Part shown: piece by piece, positions 17,011 through 25,548 of the stretch | Layout: each line of letters opens with the position of its first letter | How positions within the stretch are numbered: the first letter of the stretch is position 1 | From: Flavobacteriaceae bacterium | Lineage (GTDB): Bacteria; Bacteroidota; Bacteroidia; Flavobacteriales; Flavobacteriaceae | Assembly (NCBI GenBank): GCA_024638225.1 | Contig: JAHEKR010000014.1 | Span: 1 to 38,067, forward strand | Direction: 5' to 3' | DNA length: 38,067 bases | The notes under the pieces: model-generated | What the model saw: the letters and a program-made list of their open reading frames with translations, nothing else | Told to the model about the DNA's origin: nothing | Databases searched by the model: none | Translations under genes and position numbers: made by a program

Positions 17011-17730
17011 CTAAAGGTTCGATAATTTGGCAATGTACTGATTGATGACATTTTCAAGACCATAATATAGGGCCTCGCATATCAGCGCGTGCCCAATGGA
17101 AACTTCTAACAAACACGGAACCTGCTCAGCGAAAAACTTGATGTTTTCTAAACTTAGGTCGTGACCTGCATTAAGCCCAAGTCCAACTTCGTTGGCTTTT
17201 GTTGCCGCAGCAACAAAAGGAGCAACGGCTGATTCGGGATTTTGGGAATATTGCTGTGCATAGGCCTCAGTATAGAGCTCTATGCGATCGGTTCCTGTAG
17301 ACGCAGCCGCTGCTACTTGGGCTAGATCTGGATCCAGAAAAACAGAAGTACGGATGCCGTTTTGCTTAAACTCTTGGATCACCTCGCTCAAAAAAGATTT
17401 ATGCTTCATTGTATCCCAACCTGCATTCGATGTAATCGCATCTGGTGCATCGGGCACTAAGGTTACCTGAGTTGGTTTAACAGCACACACCAAATCGATA
17501 AACTTAGGATTAGGGTTTCCCTCAATGTTGTATTCGGTGGTAATAACGGATGGGAGCTCTTGTGCATCCTGATAGGTTATGTGCCGCTCATCTGGTCTTG
17601 GGTGAACTGTAATCCCATGTGCGCCAAAGGCCTGTGCATCTTTTGCAACGGCCAAAACATTGGGTTGGTTTCCGCCTCTTGCGTTTCGCAACGTAGCTAT
17701 TTTATTGATGTTGACACTTAATTTAACCAT
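17011..17730 (-). CDS. pdxJ: Pyridoxine 5'-phosphate synthase PdxJ
   Basis: 239 residues. It condenses 1-deoxyxylulose 5-phosphate with 3-amino-2-oxopropyl phosphate to form pyridoxine 5'-phosphate (DXP-dependent vitamin B6 route). The start KLSVNINKIATLRNARGG, then AFGAHGITVHPRPDERHI, VTLVPDAPDA, SVFLDPD, TDRIELYTE and GLGLNAGHDLSLENI follow the TIM-barrel family throughout. The frame is open upstream to 17850, but the ATG at 17730 matches the family start and follows a -7 box. It is divergent from nadK, with 62 bp between the start codons. Confidence 0.96.
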   Translation of the reverse strand: MVKLSVNINKIATLRNARGGNQPNVLAVAKDAQAFGAHGITVHPRPDERHITYQDAQELPSVITTEYNIEGNPNPKFIDLVCAVKPTQVTLVPDAPDAITSNAGWDTMKHKSFLSEVIQEFKQNGIRTSVFLDPDLAQVAAAASTGTDRIELYTEAYAQQYSQNPESAVAPFVAAATKANEVGLGLNAGHDLSLENIKFFAEQVPCLLEVSIGHALICEALYYGLENVINQYIAKLSNL

Positions 17731-17742
17731 CTCTTTTTTTTG

Positions 17743-17750
17743 CAAAAGTA
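17743..17750 (-). promoter_or_regulatory. -7 box TACTTTTG for pdxJ
   Basis: The minus strand carries TACTTTTG, an exact TAnnTTTG match, ending 12 nt before the pdxJ ATG at 17730. An A-rich leader with GAG precedes the start. The divergent nadK box lies 31 bp away. Confidence 0.5.
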
Positions 17751-17780
17751 TAACATAATGTTCCTTTAAGCATTTTGGTC

Positions 17781-17788
17781 TAACTTTG
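17781..17788 (+). promoter_or_regulatory. -7 box TAACTTTG, 4 nt before the nadK ATG
   Basis: TAACTTTG matches the Bacteroidota -7 element, then CCGT, then the ATG at 17793. This is the same box-N4-ATG geometry seen at the trmH-family gene and tsaB, and it suggests a leaderless nadK mRNA. Confidence 0.55.
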
Positions 17789-17792
17789 CCGT

Positions 17793-18662
17793 ATGAAAAT
17801 AGCCCTTTACAGCTTGGTTCACGATAGCGATACGCTTGATATTGTGTCAAGAATCATCGCCTTTTTTTCTGAAAAAGACAGCTTGATACAGGTGGAAAAG
17901 GAGTTGCTAACGCATTTCACTTCGACTACAGCCAAAGCCTTTGAGTCCCACGAGGATATCGATGCATCCACTGACGTGTTTTTTGCTGTTGGTGGCGATG
18001 GTACTGTGTTACGTGCATTAAAATATGTTCGCGAAAGCGGTATCCCTGTCATTGGCATCAATACTGGGCGTTTAGGCTTTTTAGCAACAGTACAACCAGA
18101 TGAAGTAGCATCTACCTTACAAGTTATCATCAATAAAAATTACACCACAGAAGCACGTAGTGTATTGGAAATCAAAACAGACCCTCCACATCCAGAACTT
18201 GAAACGTTTCCGCTTGCGCTCAACGAAATTTCCATTGCCAGAGAAAATACAACATCGATGATTACGATACACACGCAAGTTGATGATGCTTACCTAAATG
18301 TCTATTGGGCAGATGGGCTGGTCATAGCTACCCCAACAGGATCTACGGGATATTCGCTTAGTAGTGGAGGGCCCATCATTTCGCCTGAAAGTAAGAATGT
18401 TGTCCTTACGCCTATCGCGCCACACAACCTAAACGCGCGACCCTTGGTGGTTGCCGATGATGTCACAATCAAAACACATGTGGAAGGGCGAGGGGAATCT
18501 CACATGATATCTTTAGATGCTCGTTTATATTCTATTCCTATGAATTCCAGTATCACCATAAAAAAAACGTCAAATCCAATGGTCTTTATTCGCTCAAACA
18601 AGCATAGCTTTTTTGACACCCTGCGCAATAAATTACTCTGGGGCCAAGACAAGCGTAACTGA
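17793..18662 (+). CDS. nadK: NAD kinase
   Basis: 289-residue ATP-NAD kinase, the only route to NADP+. The GGDGT motif (VFFAVGGDGTVLRAL), GRLGFLATV, the NE motif (ALNEISIARE) and the glycine-rich TPTGSTGYSLSSGGPI define the active site. Length is normal for the family. It heads the plus-strand block leading to DUF6089, uppS and bamA, an order I recognise from flavobacterial genomes. Confidence 0.96.
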   Translation: MKIALYSLVHDSDTLDIVSRIIAFFSEKDSLIQVEKELLTHFTSTTAKAFESHEDIDASTDVFFAVGGDGTVLRALKYVRESGIPVIGINTGRLGFLATVQPDEVASTLQVIINKNYTTEARSVLEIKTDPPHPELETFPLALNEISIARENTTSMITIHTQVDDAYLNVYWADGLVIATPTGSTGYSLSSGGPIISPESKNVVLTPIAPHNLNARPLVVADDVTIKTHVEGRGESHMISLDARLYSIPMNSSITIKKTSNPMVFIRSNKHSFFDTLRNKLLWGQDKRN

Positions 18663-18703
18663 CAATATTTTGTTGCTTATTGAGTTATGCATATACAAAC
18701 CCT

Positions 18704-19399
18704 ATGAAGCATATCTTGTTGTTTTTTCTTTTGTTTTTTGCATGTGGCGTTTACACTTTTGGTCAGCGACATGAGATCGGTATTATTGGTGGTGGAGTAA
18801 ATTACATTGGAGAAGTAGGAAACACACAATACATACGTCCAAAAAAAATAGGCTACGGAGTTATTTACAAACGCAATCTAACAGCACGTATTGGCTTACG
18901 CGCTCAATTTCTGAGCGGAAAATTTGGTGACCATGATGCAGAAGCAAGTACACAGGAGCAAATGGCTCGAGGATTGTCGTTTAATAACTCATTTACAAGC
19001 TGGGGAGTTGGTATTGAGGTAAATTATGTCAATCTTAATGTTGGAGATTTTGAAACTTCCTGGACACCCTACCTTCATGTTGGTTTTCAGCGCATTGTTT
19101 CGGAGGATATTTTTTATTTGCCCAGTGATAAAACAGCAAGTAGTCAAGGTAAAAGTTTAACACTTGGCATTCCTTTTGGTGCAGGGATAAAGCTTAATCT
19201 TGGCCGTTTTTGGGTAATCGCTGCAGAAATACAACCTATTTTAACGTTTACGGACAACCTAGATGGGAGTAACCCAAACATGAGTAAACAGCCTTCCGCA
19301 CAACGTTTTTCGACAAGTTTAAGCAGCGACTGGCTTGTATTTTCGGGGATTTCTATAACTTACGCCTTTGGAAGACTGCCCTGTTGCAGAGACGATTAA
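18704..19399 (+). CDS. DUF6089-type outer membrane beta-barrel protein
   Basis: About 231 residues. The ATG at 18704 (MKHILLFFLLFFACG) gives a clean signal peptide ending near TFGQ. An in-frame ATG at 18680 would add eight polar residues in front of it and is less likely. The mature part starts RHEIGIIGGGVNYIGEVG and alternates aromatic and small residues in strands (GYGVIYKRNLTARIGLRAQF; GIPFGAGIKLNLGRFWVIAAEI; ISITYAFG), fitting a small 8-10 strand barrel. Two cysteines lie at the very end (CC). The family is specific to Bacteroidota, commonly sits between nadK and uppS, and has no assigned function. Its neighbours suggest a role in envelope assembly. Confidence 0.8.
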   Translation: MKHILLFFLLFFACGVYTFGQRHEIGIIGGGVNYIGEVGNTQYIRPKKIGYGVIYKRNLTARIGLRAQFLSGKFGDHDAEASTQEQMARGLSFNNSFTSWGVGIEVNYVNLNVGDFETSWTPYLHVGFQRIVSEDIFYLPSDKTASSQGKSLTLGIPFGAGIKLNLGRFWVIAAEIQPILTFTDNLDGSNPNMSKQPSAQRFSTSLSSDWLVFSGISITYAFGRLPCCRDD

Positions 19400-19402
19400 T
19401 TA

Positions 19403-20140
19403 ATGGGTTTAGACGAATTAAACATAAATGCATTGCCCGAGCACATTGCCATTATTATGGACGGTAATGGGCGCTGGGCGCAACAACAGGGTAAAATCAG
19501 ATTGCGAGGACACCAAGCTGGCGCCGAGGCTGTTCGAAAAACCGTTGAAGCTACTGCCAAACTAGGCATCAAGCATTTAACGCTTTATGCCTTTTCTACC
19601 GAAAATTGGAACAGACCTCAAACAGAAGTAAATACGCTTATGAGCCTCTTGGTTAGTAGCCTTCGCAGAGAACTCAAGCGCATGACCAAAAACAATATCC
19701 GCTTAAGCGCTATTGGTTCTTTGGACAAGCTCCCCAAAAATGTACAGCGTGAATTATACGAAGTTATTGAAAAAACAGAGAAAAATACAGGGACAAATTT
19801 AACCTTGGCACTGAGCTATGGTGCTCGAGAGGAAATCAAACAAGCAGTCGTTGAAATAAGCCAAAAAGTTAAAAATAATATAATTCAGGTCAAAAATATT
19901 GATGAAACCATAATTAATGAGCATCTTTACACCCGATTTCTACCCGACGTAGATTTGCTCATCCGCACTAGTGGTGAGGTGAGAATAAGTAATTTTTTGT
20001 TGTGGCAAATTGCATATGCTGAACTATATTTTACAGAAGAATTGTGGCCTGAGTTTGACGAACAATCACTGCATAGGGCAATTAATAGCTATCAAAAAAG
20101 AGAACGCAGATTTGGAAAAACAAGCGAACAACTTTTATAG
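19403..20140 (+). CDS. uppS: Isoprenyl transferase (undecaprenyl diphosphate synthase)
   Basis: 245-residue cis-prenyltransferase that makes the C55 lipid carrier for peptidoglycan and surface polysaccharides. Motifs: HIAIIMDGNGRWAQQQG (catalytic Asp and phosphate-binding Arg), LYAFSTENWNRP, and DLLIRTSGEVRISNFLLWQ with AYAELYFTEELWP. It starts 3 bp after the DUF6089 stop. Its 3' end overlaps the likely bamA start by about 29 bp in another frame. Confidence 0.96.
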   Translation: MGLDELNINALPEHIAIIMDGNGRWAQQQGKIRLRGHQAGAEAVRKTVEATAKLGIKHLTLYAFSTENWNRPQTEVNTLMSLLVSSLRRELKRMTKNNIRLSAIGSLDKLPKNVQRELYEVIEKTEKNTGTNLTLALSYGAREEIKQAVVEISQKVKNNIIQVKNIDETIINEHLYTRFLPDVDLLIRTSGEVRISNFLLWQIAYAELYFTEELWPEFDEQSLHRAINSYQKRERRFGKTSEQLL

Positions 20141-22664
20141 ACCTCTTTTTAAAATCCTTTTCTTTGTGCTTGTACTGATGGGGAGCGCCCATGTACAAGG
20201 CCAAAAAAACAGCTTTGACAAAGGTAAAGAATACACAATTGGAGACATCAACGTCACTGGAGTAAAAAGCTTTAGTCCGCAAACGGTTGTCGCTTACACT
20301 GGATTGCAAAAAGGACAGCGCATCCAAATTCCAGGGGAAGAAATCAGTGCAACAATCAATAAGCTTTGGAAACTTGAGCTGTTTAGCGATATCGAGTTTT
20401 ACATCACACGTATTGAAGACGACGTCGCCGATCTAGAACTCTATATCCAAGAATTACCCTCACTAACAGACTTTACGATCAAAGGAATCAAAAAAGGAAA
20501 AGTACAGTCTATAATTGACGATACCGAACTAAAAAAAGGAAAAAAGCTGAGTAAGAATTTTATTGCCACTACCAAAAACTACATTGAAAATAAGTACCGA
20601 AAAGACGGATTCCTAAATGCTAAAGTCACCATAGATACCAAAGCTGATACGACAGGGGTGAATACTGAAAAAATGCTTATTTCACTAGATCGAGGTGATC
20701 GTGTCAAAGTTCGCTCTGTAAATGTAATCGGAAACGACATCTTTACAGATAAAAAGTTGCGAAAGCAATTTAAAAATACACGTATTGAATTCCCAGGTCG
20801 TTTTTGGAAACGCTCCAAATACATAGAAGCAGATTACGAAGAAGACCTAAAGGCCTTAATGGATTTTTACAAAGAAAAAGGATATCGGGATGCGCGTATT
20901 GTTTCGGACACAATTAAAGTTGACGACAATAAAATTGATATCGATATTGCGGTACAAGAAGGAAATAAATACTTCTTTGGAGAGATAAACTTTATTGGAA
21001 ATTCTGTCTATACAGATAGGCAATTATCAAGAGTACTTGGATTAAAGGCAGGTGATACCTACAATGGCGTTTTATTGCGCAAGCGAATCGCGGATCAAAC
21101 CAAGCCTGACGGTGAAGACCTAACTAACCTGTACCAAAACAATGGATATTTATTTTCTAGTATTAATCCTGTAGAGGTCAGTGCAGTAAACGATACAATA
21201 AACTTTGAGATTCGTATAACAGAGGGTAAGCCAGCCTATTTCAATCGGATAAGTGTTGTGGGGAATGACAGAACCAATGATCACGTGATTTACAGAGAAA
21301 TCCGTACACGGCCAGGCGAAATCTACAGTAAAGATAAAGTTGTGCGTTCGGTTCGCGAACTAGGACAATTGGGTTTCTTCGATCCAGAACAAATCTCACC
21401 TGACTTTAAAGATGTTGATCCCAACGCAGGAACTGTCGATATTGAATATAGCTTAGTTGAAAAGGGAGCGAGCCAAATTGAACTCCAAGGTGGTTATGGC
21501 GGAGGTGGTTTTATTGGTACACTTGGGCTATCGTTTAATAACTTCTCGATGCGCAATATATGGAACAAGAAAGAATATAAGCCTGTTCCTATGGGAGACG
21601 GACAGACACTATCCCTTCGCTTACAAGCAAGTAGGTTCTTTGAGACCTATAGTTTTTCTTTTGCTGAACCATGGCTTGGTGGAGAACAGCCTGTACGTTT
21701 TTCAACCTCTATTTCGCAAACAACCCAATACCGTTACAATTACAACACTGGACTTGCCGATAAGTCACAATACTTTAAAATACGTGGTATAAATTTTGGC
21801 CTTGCTAAACGATTACAAGTCCCTGATGATTATTTCACTTTGTCACAAACTATTGGTTATCAGTTTTTTGATTTAAACAACTATTTTACCGGCTTGTTTA
21901 CTTTTGGAGACGGTGTGTCAAATAATTTATTTTACGCTATAGCACTTAGTCGAAACAATACCTACACCAATCCAATATTTCCACTCGGCGGATCTACTTT
22001 TACTATAGGGGGAAAGTTCACACTTCCCTACTCTTTATTTAACAATATTGATTACGCAAACCTTGGAGACAAGCCCGAATATCAGGACGCTAGTGGAAAT
22101 CCAGACCGTGCTAAAATAGATCAAGAACGTTTTCGTTGGTTGGAGTATTACAAACTCAATTTTGAAGGAACTTGGTATACGCGCATCATCGATAAATTAG
22201 TCCTGCGTACACACGCAGAGTTTGGTTTCTTGGGCTCCTACAACAAAGATAGAGGCGATATTCCCTTTGAGCGCTTTTATCTTGGTGGAGATGGTCTACA
22301 GCAATATGCCATGGATGGCCGTGAAACAATAGCATTGAGAGGATACGAAAACCAGTCGCTATCAAGTAGAGATGGATCCACCATCTACAATAAATTTTCC
22401 TTAGAGCTTCGATATCCCATTACCTTAAAGCCAAGCGCTTCCATTTTTGCGCTTACTTTTTTAGAATCAGGAAATGGTTATAACAATTTTAGAGCGTTTA
22501 ACCCGTTTAATAGTAAACGCTCAGCAGGCTTTGGAGTGCGCATTTTTATGCCAGCCTTTGGCTTGTTAGGCATAGATTTTGGTTATGGGTTTGATAGTGA
22601 CCGACCAAACGACTTAAGTCCCCATGGATGGGAAACACATTTTATTATTGGTCAACAGTTTTAA
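20112..22664 (+). CDS. bamA: Outer membrane assembly factor BamA
   Basis: About 850 residues. It inserts beta-barrel proteins into the outer membrane. I place the start at a TTG at 20112, giving MEKQANNFYRPLFKILFFVL, a membrane-export signal ending near VQGQ. The frame extends back to an ATG at 20010, but that would put about 34 polar residues before the signal. Residues about 40-400 form the POTRA repeats (IGDINVTGVKSFSPQTVV; VRSVNVIGNDIFTDKKL; FFGEINFIGNSVYTDRQL; FNRISVVGNDRTNDHVI). The rest is the 16-strand barrel, with GGEQPVRFSTSI and the terminal aromatic IIGQQF that BAM itself recognises. It overlaps uppS and is followed directly by two Skp-type genes. Confidence 0.95.
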   Translation: MEKQANNFYRPLFKILFFVLVLMGSAHVQGQKNSFDKGKEYTIGDINVTGVKSFSPQTVVAYTGLQKGQRIQIPGEEISATINKLWKLELFSDIEFYITRIEDDVADLELYIQELPSLTDFTIKGIKKGKVQSIIDDTELKKGKKLSKNFIATTKNYIENKYRKDGFLNAKVTIDTKADTTGVNTEKMLISLDRGDRVKVRSVNVIGNDIFTDKKLRKQFKNTRIEFPGRFWKRSKYIEADYEEDLKALMDFYKEKGYRDARIVSDTIKVDDNKIDIDIAVQEGNKYFFGEINFIGNSVYTDRQLSRVLGLKAGDTYNGVLLRKRIADQTKPDGEDLTNLYQNNGYLFSSINPVEVSAVNDTINFEIRITEGKPAYFNRISVVGNDRTNDHVIYREIRTRPGEIYSKDKVVRSVRELGQLGFFDPEQISPDFKDVDPNAGTVDIEYSLVEKGASQIELQGGYGGGGFIGTLGLSFNNFSMRNIWNKKEYKPVPMGDGQTLSLRLQASRFFETYSFSFAEPWLGGEQPVRFSTSISQTTQYRYNYNTGLADKSQYFKIRGINFGLAKRLQVPDDYFTLSQTIGYQFFDLNNYFTGLFTFGDGVSNNLFYAIALSRNNTYTNPIFPLGGSTFTIGGKFTLPYSLFNNIDYANLGDKPEYQDASGNPDRAKIDQERFRWLEYYKLNFEGTWYTRIIDKLVLRTHAEFGFLGSYNKDRGDIPFERFYLGGDGLQQYAMDGRETIALRGYENQSLSSRDGSTIYNKFSLELRYPITLKPSASIFALTFLESGNGYNNFRAFNPFNSKRSAGFGVRIFMPAFGLLGIDFGYGFDSDRPNDLSPHGWETHFIIGQQF

Positions 22665-22670
22665 AGTTGT

Positions 22671-23594
22671 ATGAAACGGCATAAATCTTTAGGCATATTC
22701 ATTTGTTTTCTTGTGATGAGCAGCACATACGCGCAACGAAACGTGCGTATTGGCTTTTTGGATTTAGATAAAGTTTTACAAGCCAATCAAGACTACGGAG
22801 CTGCAAATCAAGAGCTGGAAGGAAAAATAGGGGAATGGCGAGCGGAAATTGAAACACGCCAAAAGGAAATTGATAAGAAAAAAGAAGTGCTTGAGCTGGA
22901 ACGACCACTCCTCACTGAGGAAGTAGCCGAGGAACGCGCAGAAGATTTATTGTTTGAACAAGATAAGCTAAATCAATACATTGAAAAACGGTTTGGAACA
23001 GATGGCGACTGGATAAAACAAAAAGTTTTGTTGAGTCAACCAGCGCAAGACGAAATATTGACAGCTATCAGAGAAATTGCTGATGACCGAAATCTAGATT
23101 ATGTTTTTGATAGTACAGCGGATATTTTGGTGCTTCATTCTGAAAAAAAATACGATATTAGCGACCTCGTTATTCGTTACATTGCCATCGAAGACAAAAA
23201 AGAAGCTCTAGAATTTTTAGCAGAAACCAAGAAAGAAGAGCGTCGACAACGGAATAATCCTGATTTGGAGGCAAGGCGAAAAGCCCTTGAAGAGCGAAAA
23301 GCTAAAAGAGAACGCTTATTGCAAGAGCGTAAAGCTGAACGAGAACGGAAAAAAAACGCAAAGAAATCAGGCGGTTCAACCACTGATACATCTGCGTTAT
23401 CCAACGAAGAAAAACGAGCTGCACGAAAAGCAGCGTTAGAAGAAAAAAGAAAAGCACGTGCTGCTGAAATTGAAAAAAGAAAAAAAGAACAGGCCGAAGC
23501 CATAGAAAAACGAAAAAAAGAGCGTTTGGAAGAGCTGGAGCGAAGAAAAAAAGAACTCGAAGAAAAGCGTAAAGAAGCGCAACAAAAAAAGTAA
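22671..23594 (+). CDS. OmpH/Skp-family periplasmic chaperone with long charged tail
   Basis: 307 residues. Signal peptide ending at TYAQ. The Skp-like core (about 20-170) starts RIGFLDLDKVLQ, has a coiled-coil tentacle region, and ends RNLDYVFDSTADILVLHSE. Skp proteins escort unfolded outer-membrane proteins to BAM, and the gene lies 6 bp after bamA. Unusually, residues about 185-307 are a low-complexity Lys/Glu/Arg/Ala tail (repeats such as KRKKEQAEAIEKRKKERLEE), broken by a short GGSTTDTSALS linker. The tail should form a long single alpha-helix or coiled coil. It has no obvious catalytic role and could bind cell wall or partner chaperones. Confidence 0.88.
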   Translation: MKRHKSLGIFICFLVMSSTYAQRNVRIGFLDLDKVLQANQDYGAANQELEGKIGEWRAEIETRQKEIDKKKEVLELERPLLTEEVAEERAEDLLFEQDKLNQYIEKRFGTDGDWIKQKVLLSQPAQDEILTAIREIADDRNLDYVFDSTADILVLHSEKKYDISDLVIRYIAIEDKKEALEFLAETKKEERRQRNNPDLEARRKALEERKAKRERLLQERKAERERKKNAKKSGGSTTDTSALSNEEKRAARKAALEEKRKARAAEIEKRKKEQAEAIEKRKKERLEELERRKKELEEKRKEAQQKK

Positions 23595-23615
23595 AATTCA
23601 ATTAATCTTAATCAA

Positions 23616-24119
23616 ATGAAATATCTATCTACCTTAGTCTTAACATTAGCATTGTCTGTAAGCAGTTTGTCTTTTGCACAAAGTAAATTGGCGCACATTG
23701 ACTTCCAAAAATTAGTTAGTGAAATGCCCAGTGTATTGGCTGCGCAAGAAGAAGTGCAAAAACTCGAAAAAGACTACCAAACGGAAATCGAAGCTTCTAT
23801 AAAAGAATACCAAACCAAGCTTCAAACTTACTCTGCAGAAGCGGAGAACCAAACCGATGTTACCAACCAAGCTCGCCAGCAAGAGCTAGCAGGTATGGAG
23901 CAAAACATTCAGCAATTCCGTCAAACTGCCGCACAAGACATCCAAAAGAAACAAGCAGACCTACTCCGTCCTATAATTGAAAATGCACGTGCAAAGGTTC
24001 AAGAAATAGCGAAAGCTCAAGGCTTTGATTACGTTTTGGATTCAAGCATGGGTGGTTCTGTAATGATGGCTGGAGGTAAAGATTTAGAACCAGATGTTAA
24101 AAAAGCACTGGGGATCTAA
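23616..24119 (+). CDS. OmpH/Skp-family periplasmic chaperone
   Basis: 167-residue canonical Skp. Signal peptide to about residue 21 (SSLSFAQ). It starts KLAHIDFQKLVSEMP, has a helical hairpin rich in Gln/Glu/Lys in the middle, and ends AQGFDYVLDSSMGGSVMMAGG with DLEPDVKKALGI. It is a paralogue of the preceding gene and lacks that gene's tail. The two adjacent paralogues after bamA are typical of Bacteroidota. An intrinsic terminator follows, closing the nadK-to-ompH run. Confidence 0.93.
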   Translation: MKYLSTLVLTLALSVSSLSFAQSKLAHIDFQKLVSEMPSVLAAQEEVQKLEKDYQTEIEASIKEYQTKLQTYSAEAENQTDVTNQARQQELAGMEQNIQQFRQTAAQDIQKKQADLLRPIIENARAKVQEIAKAQGFDYVLDSSMGGSVMMAGGKDLEPDVKKALGI

Positions 24120-24147
24120 AGTACTTTCTTTCAATTTAAATAATTTC

Positions 24148-24178
24148 AAAACTGCTCCCAATCGGAGCAGTTTTTTTA
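24148..24178 (+). terminator. Rho-independent terminator after the bamA-ompH operon
   Basis: Arms 24148-24158 and 24164-24174 form an 11-bp stem (core CTGCTCC/GGAGCAG) with a 5-nt CAATC loop, running into a T-tract. It lies 29 bp after the second ompH stop and 10 bp before murI. Confidence 0.85.
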
Positions 24179-24187
24179 TTTTTAGGC

Positions 24188-24961
24188 ATGCATAAGTATC
24201 CCATTGGTGTTTTTGATTCTGGTTTTGGCGGACTTTCTGTTCTAGATGCTTTGCAAAAAAAATTACCCAAAGAAGACTTTATCTACATTGCCGATCAGGC
24301 TTTTGCACCTTACGGAAAACGTTCTGCTGAACAAATCATGGAGCGTTCCCATACCATGAGTCGCTGGTTGTTAGCTAAAGGCTGTAAACTAATTGTCGTT
24401 GCATGCAATACAGCGACTACCAATGCAATCCAAGAACTACGCGCTACCTACACAATTCCTTTTGTAGGAATAGAGCCTGCCATTAAACCAGCTGCGCTGG
24501 GCAGCACTACGGCTGCAATAGGCGTTCTTGCCACGGAAGGAACCCTGTCAAGTGCGCTTTTTCACTCAACAACCCAAGATCACGCCAAAAACGTTCGCGT
24601 TATTACACAAGTTGGACACGGTCTTGTAGAATTGGTAGAAAAAGGCCTGGCTGATAGTCAACAAGCGGATACATTACTTAAAGAAGCGCTAGCACCTATT
24701 TTGGTCCATCCTATTGATCATTTGGTCTTGGGCTGTACACATTATCCATTTTTGACAACTGCGCTTAAGCGGATACTTCCCAGTTCTGTACAAATTGTAG
24801 ATTGCAGCGCTGCAATAGCACGCCAAACGGAACGCCTGCTTGAAAAGCACGAACTTAAAAATAAGGTGGGTGGGAACGCTCACTTTTTTACCACGGCACC
24901 GACAGAAAGTTCCCTTTGGAAAACATTTGGCGTTGATCTAATCAGCCAAGTAGAGATTTAA
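24188..24961 (+). CDS. murI: Glutamate racemase
   Basis: 257 residues. It converts L- to D-glutamate for peptidoglycan precursors. GVFDSGFGGLSVL carries the active-site Asp/Ser, VVACNTATTNAI the first catalytic cysteine, and VLGCTHYPFL the second. Length is normal. The ATG at 24188 is only 10 bp after the upstream terminator stem; TATTTTTA (a 7/8 match to the -7 box) inside the terminator T-tract ends 3 nt before the start and may act as its promoter. The 3' end overlaps the convergent carbonic-anhydrase-like gene by 4 bp. Confidence 0.96.
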   Translation: MHKYPIGVFDSGFGGLSVLDALQKKLPKEDFIYIADQAFAPYGKRSAEQIMERSHTMSRWLLAKGCKLIVVACNTATTNAIQELRATYTIPFVGIEPAIKPAALGSTTAAIGVLATEGTLSSALFHSTTQDHAKNVRVITQVGHGLVELVEKGLADSQQADTLLKEALAPILVHPIDHLVLGCTHYPFLTTALKRILPSSVQIVDCSAAIARQTERLLEKHELKNKVGGNAHFFTTAPTESSLWKTFGVDLISQVEI

Positions 24962-25473
24962 TCTTCATTAAACCAGCTGGCGTAAAGGCTGTAATTTTGT
25001 GCTATCTGTTTTATTTCCCCAGCAATTAATTCAGCAGATGTGTCCTTGATTTTTTTGGCCGGAACTCCAGCAAATACACTCCCCTCAGGAACAATTGTGT
25101 TTTTCGAAACAACTGCTCCAGCAGCAATGATACTGTTCGACTCCACAACGGCATCATCCATAATAATAGCGCCCATACCAACCAATACATTGTCGTGAAT
25201 GGTACATCCATGAACTATTGCATTGTGTCCAATAGAAACATGATCCCCAATGGTTGTAGGAGAAGTTTTGTAGGTTGCATGGAGCACAGCCCCATCTTGG
25301 ATATTTACATGATTCCCTATACGAATGCGATGCACATCACCACGCACGACGGCTTGAAACCATACAGAACATGAATCACCCATTATGATATCACCTATCA
25401 AGGTAGCATTTTCCGCAAAGAAACAATTTGCTCCATATTGTGGTGTATGTCCTAAAACTGTTTTGATTAGCAT
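24958..25473 (-). CDS. Gamma-carbonic-anhydrase-like hexapeptide-repeat protein
   Basis: 171-residue left-handed beta-helix protein of the YrdA/CaiE-like gamma-class carbonic anhydrase family. Hexapeptide repeats run from about residue 14 to 145. Putative metal-binding histidines appear in GAVLHATYKT and SIGHNAIVHGC, arranged as in Cam/YrdA trimers. RGDVHRIRIGNHVNIQDG is a strong family block. Many members have no proven carbonic anhydrase activity, so the catalytic role is uncertain. It is divergent from nfu. Its ATG lies 4 nt from a near -7 sequence. Confidence 0.9.
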   Translation of the reverse strand: MLIKTVLGHTPQYGANCFFAENATLIGDIIMGDSCSVWFQAVVRGDVHRIRIGNHVNIQDGAVLHATYKTSPTTIGDHVSIGHNAIVHGCTIHDNVLVGMGAIIMDDAVVESNSIIAAGAVVSKNTIVPEGSVFAGVPAKKIKDTSAELIAGEIKQIAQNYSLYASWFNED

Positions 25474-25477
25474 ACTG

Positions 25478-25484
25478 CAAAATA
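25478..25484 (-). promoter_or_regulatory. Near -7 box TATTTTG, 4 nt before the gamma-CA start
   Basis: The minus strand reads TATTTTG-CAGT-ATG. It is one base shorter than TAnnTTTG but placed exactly like the other start-adjacent boxes in this window. Confidence 0.3.
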
Positions 25485-25528
25485 CAAAAAACTAGAGGTA
25501 GAAATAAGCTTATCAAAACGCTAATGCG

Positions 25529-25536
25529 TATTTTTG
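25529..25536 (+). promoter_or_regulatory. -7 box TATTTTTG upstream of nfu
   Basis: An exact TAnnTTTG match ending 12 nt before the ATG at 25549. The box overlaps an in-frame TTG at 25534, which argues that the TTG is not the translation start. Confidence 0.5.
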
Positions 25537-25548
25537 CACGAAAAGACC

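Noticed and set aside
18680-18703. DUF6089 start at the ATG at 18680
   Set aside because: It would put eight polar residues before a complete signal peptide that begins at the ATG at 18704.
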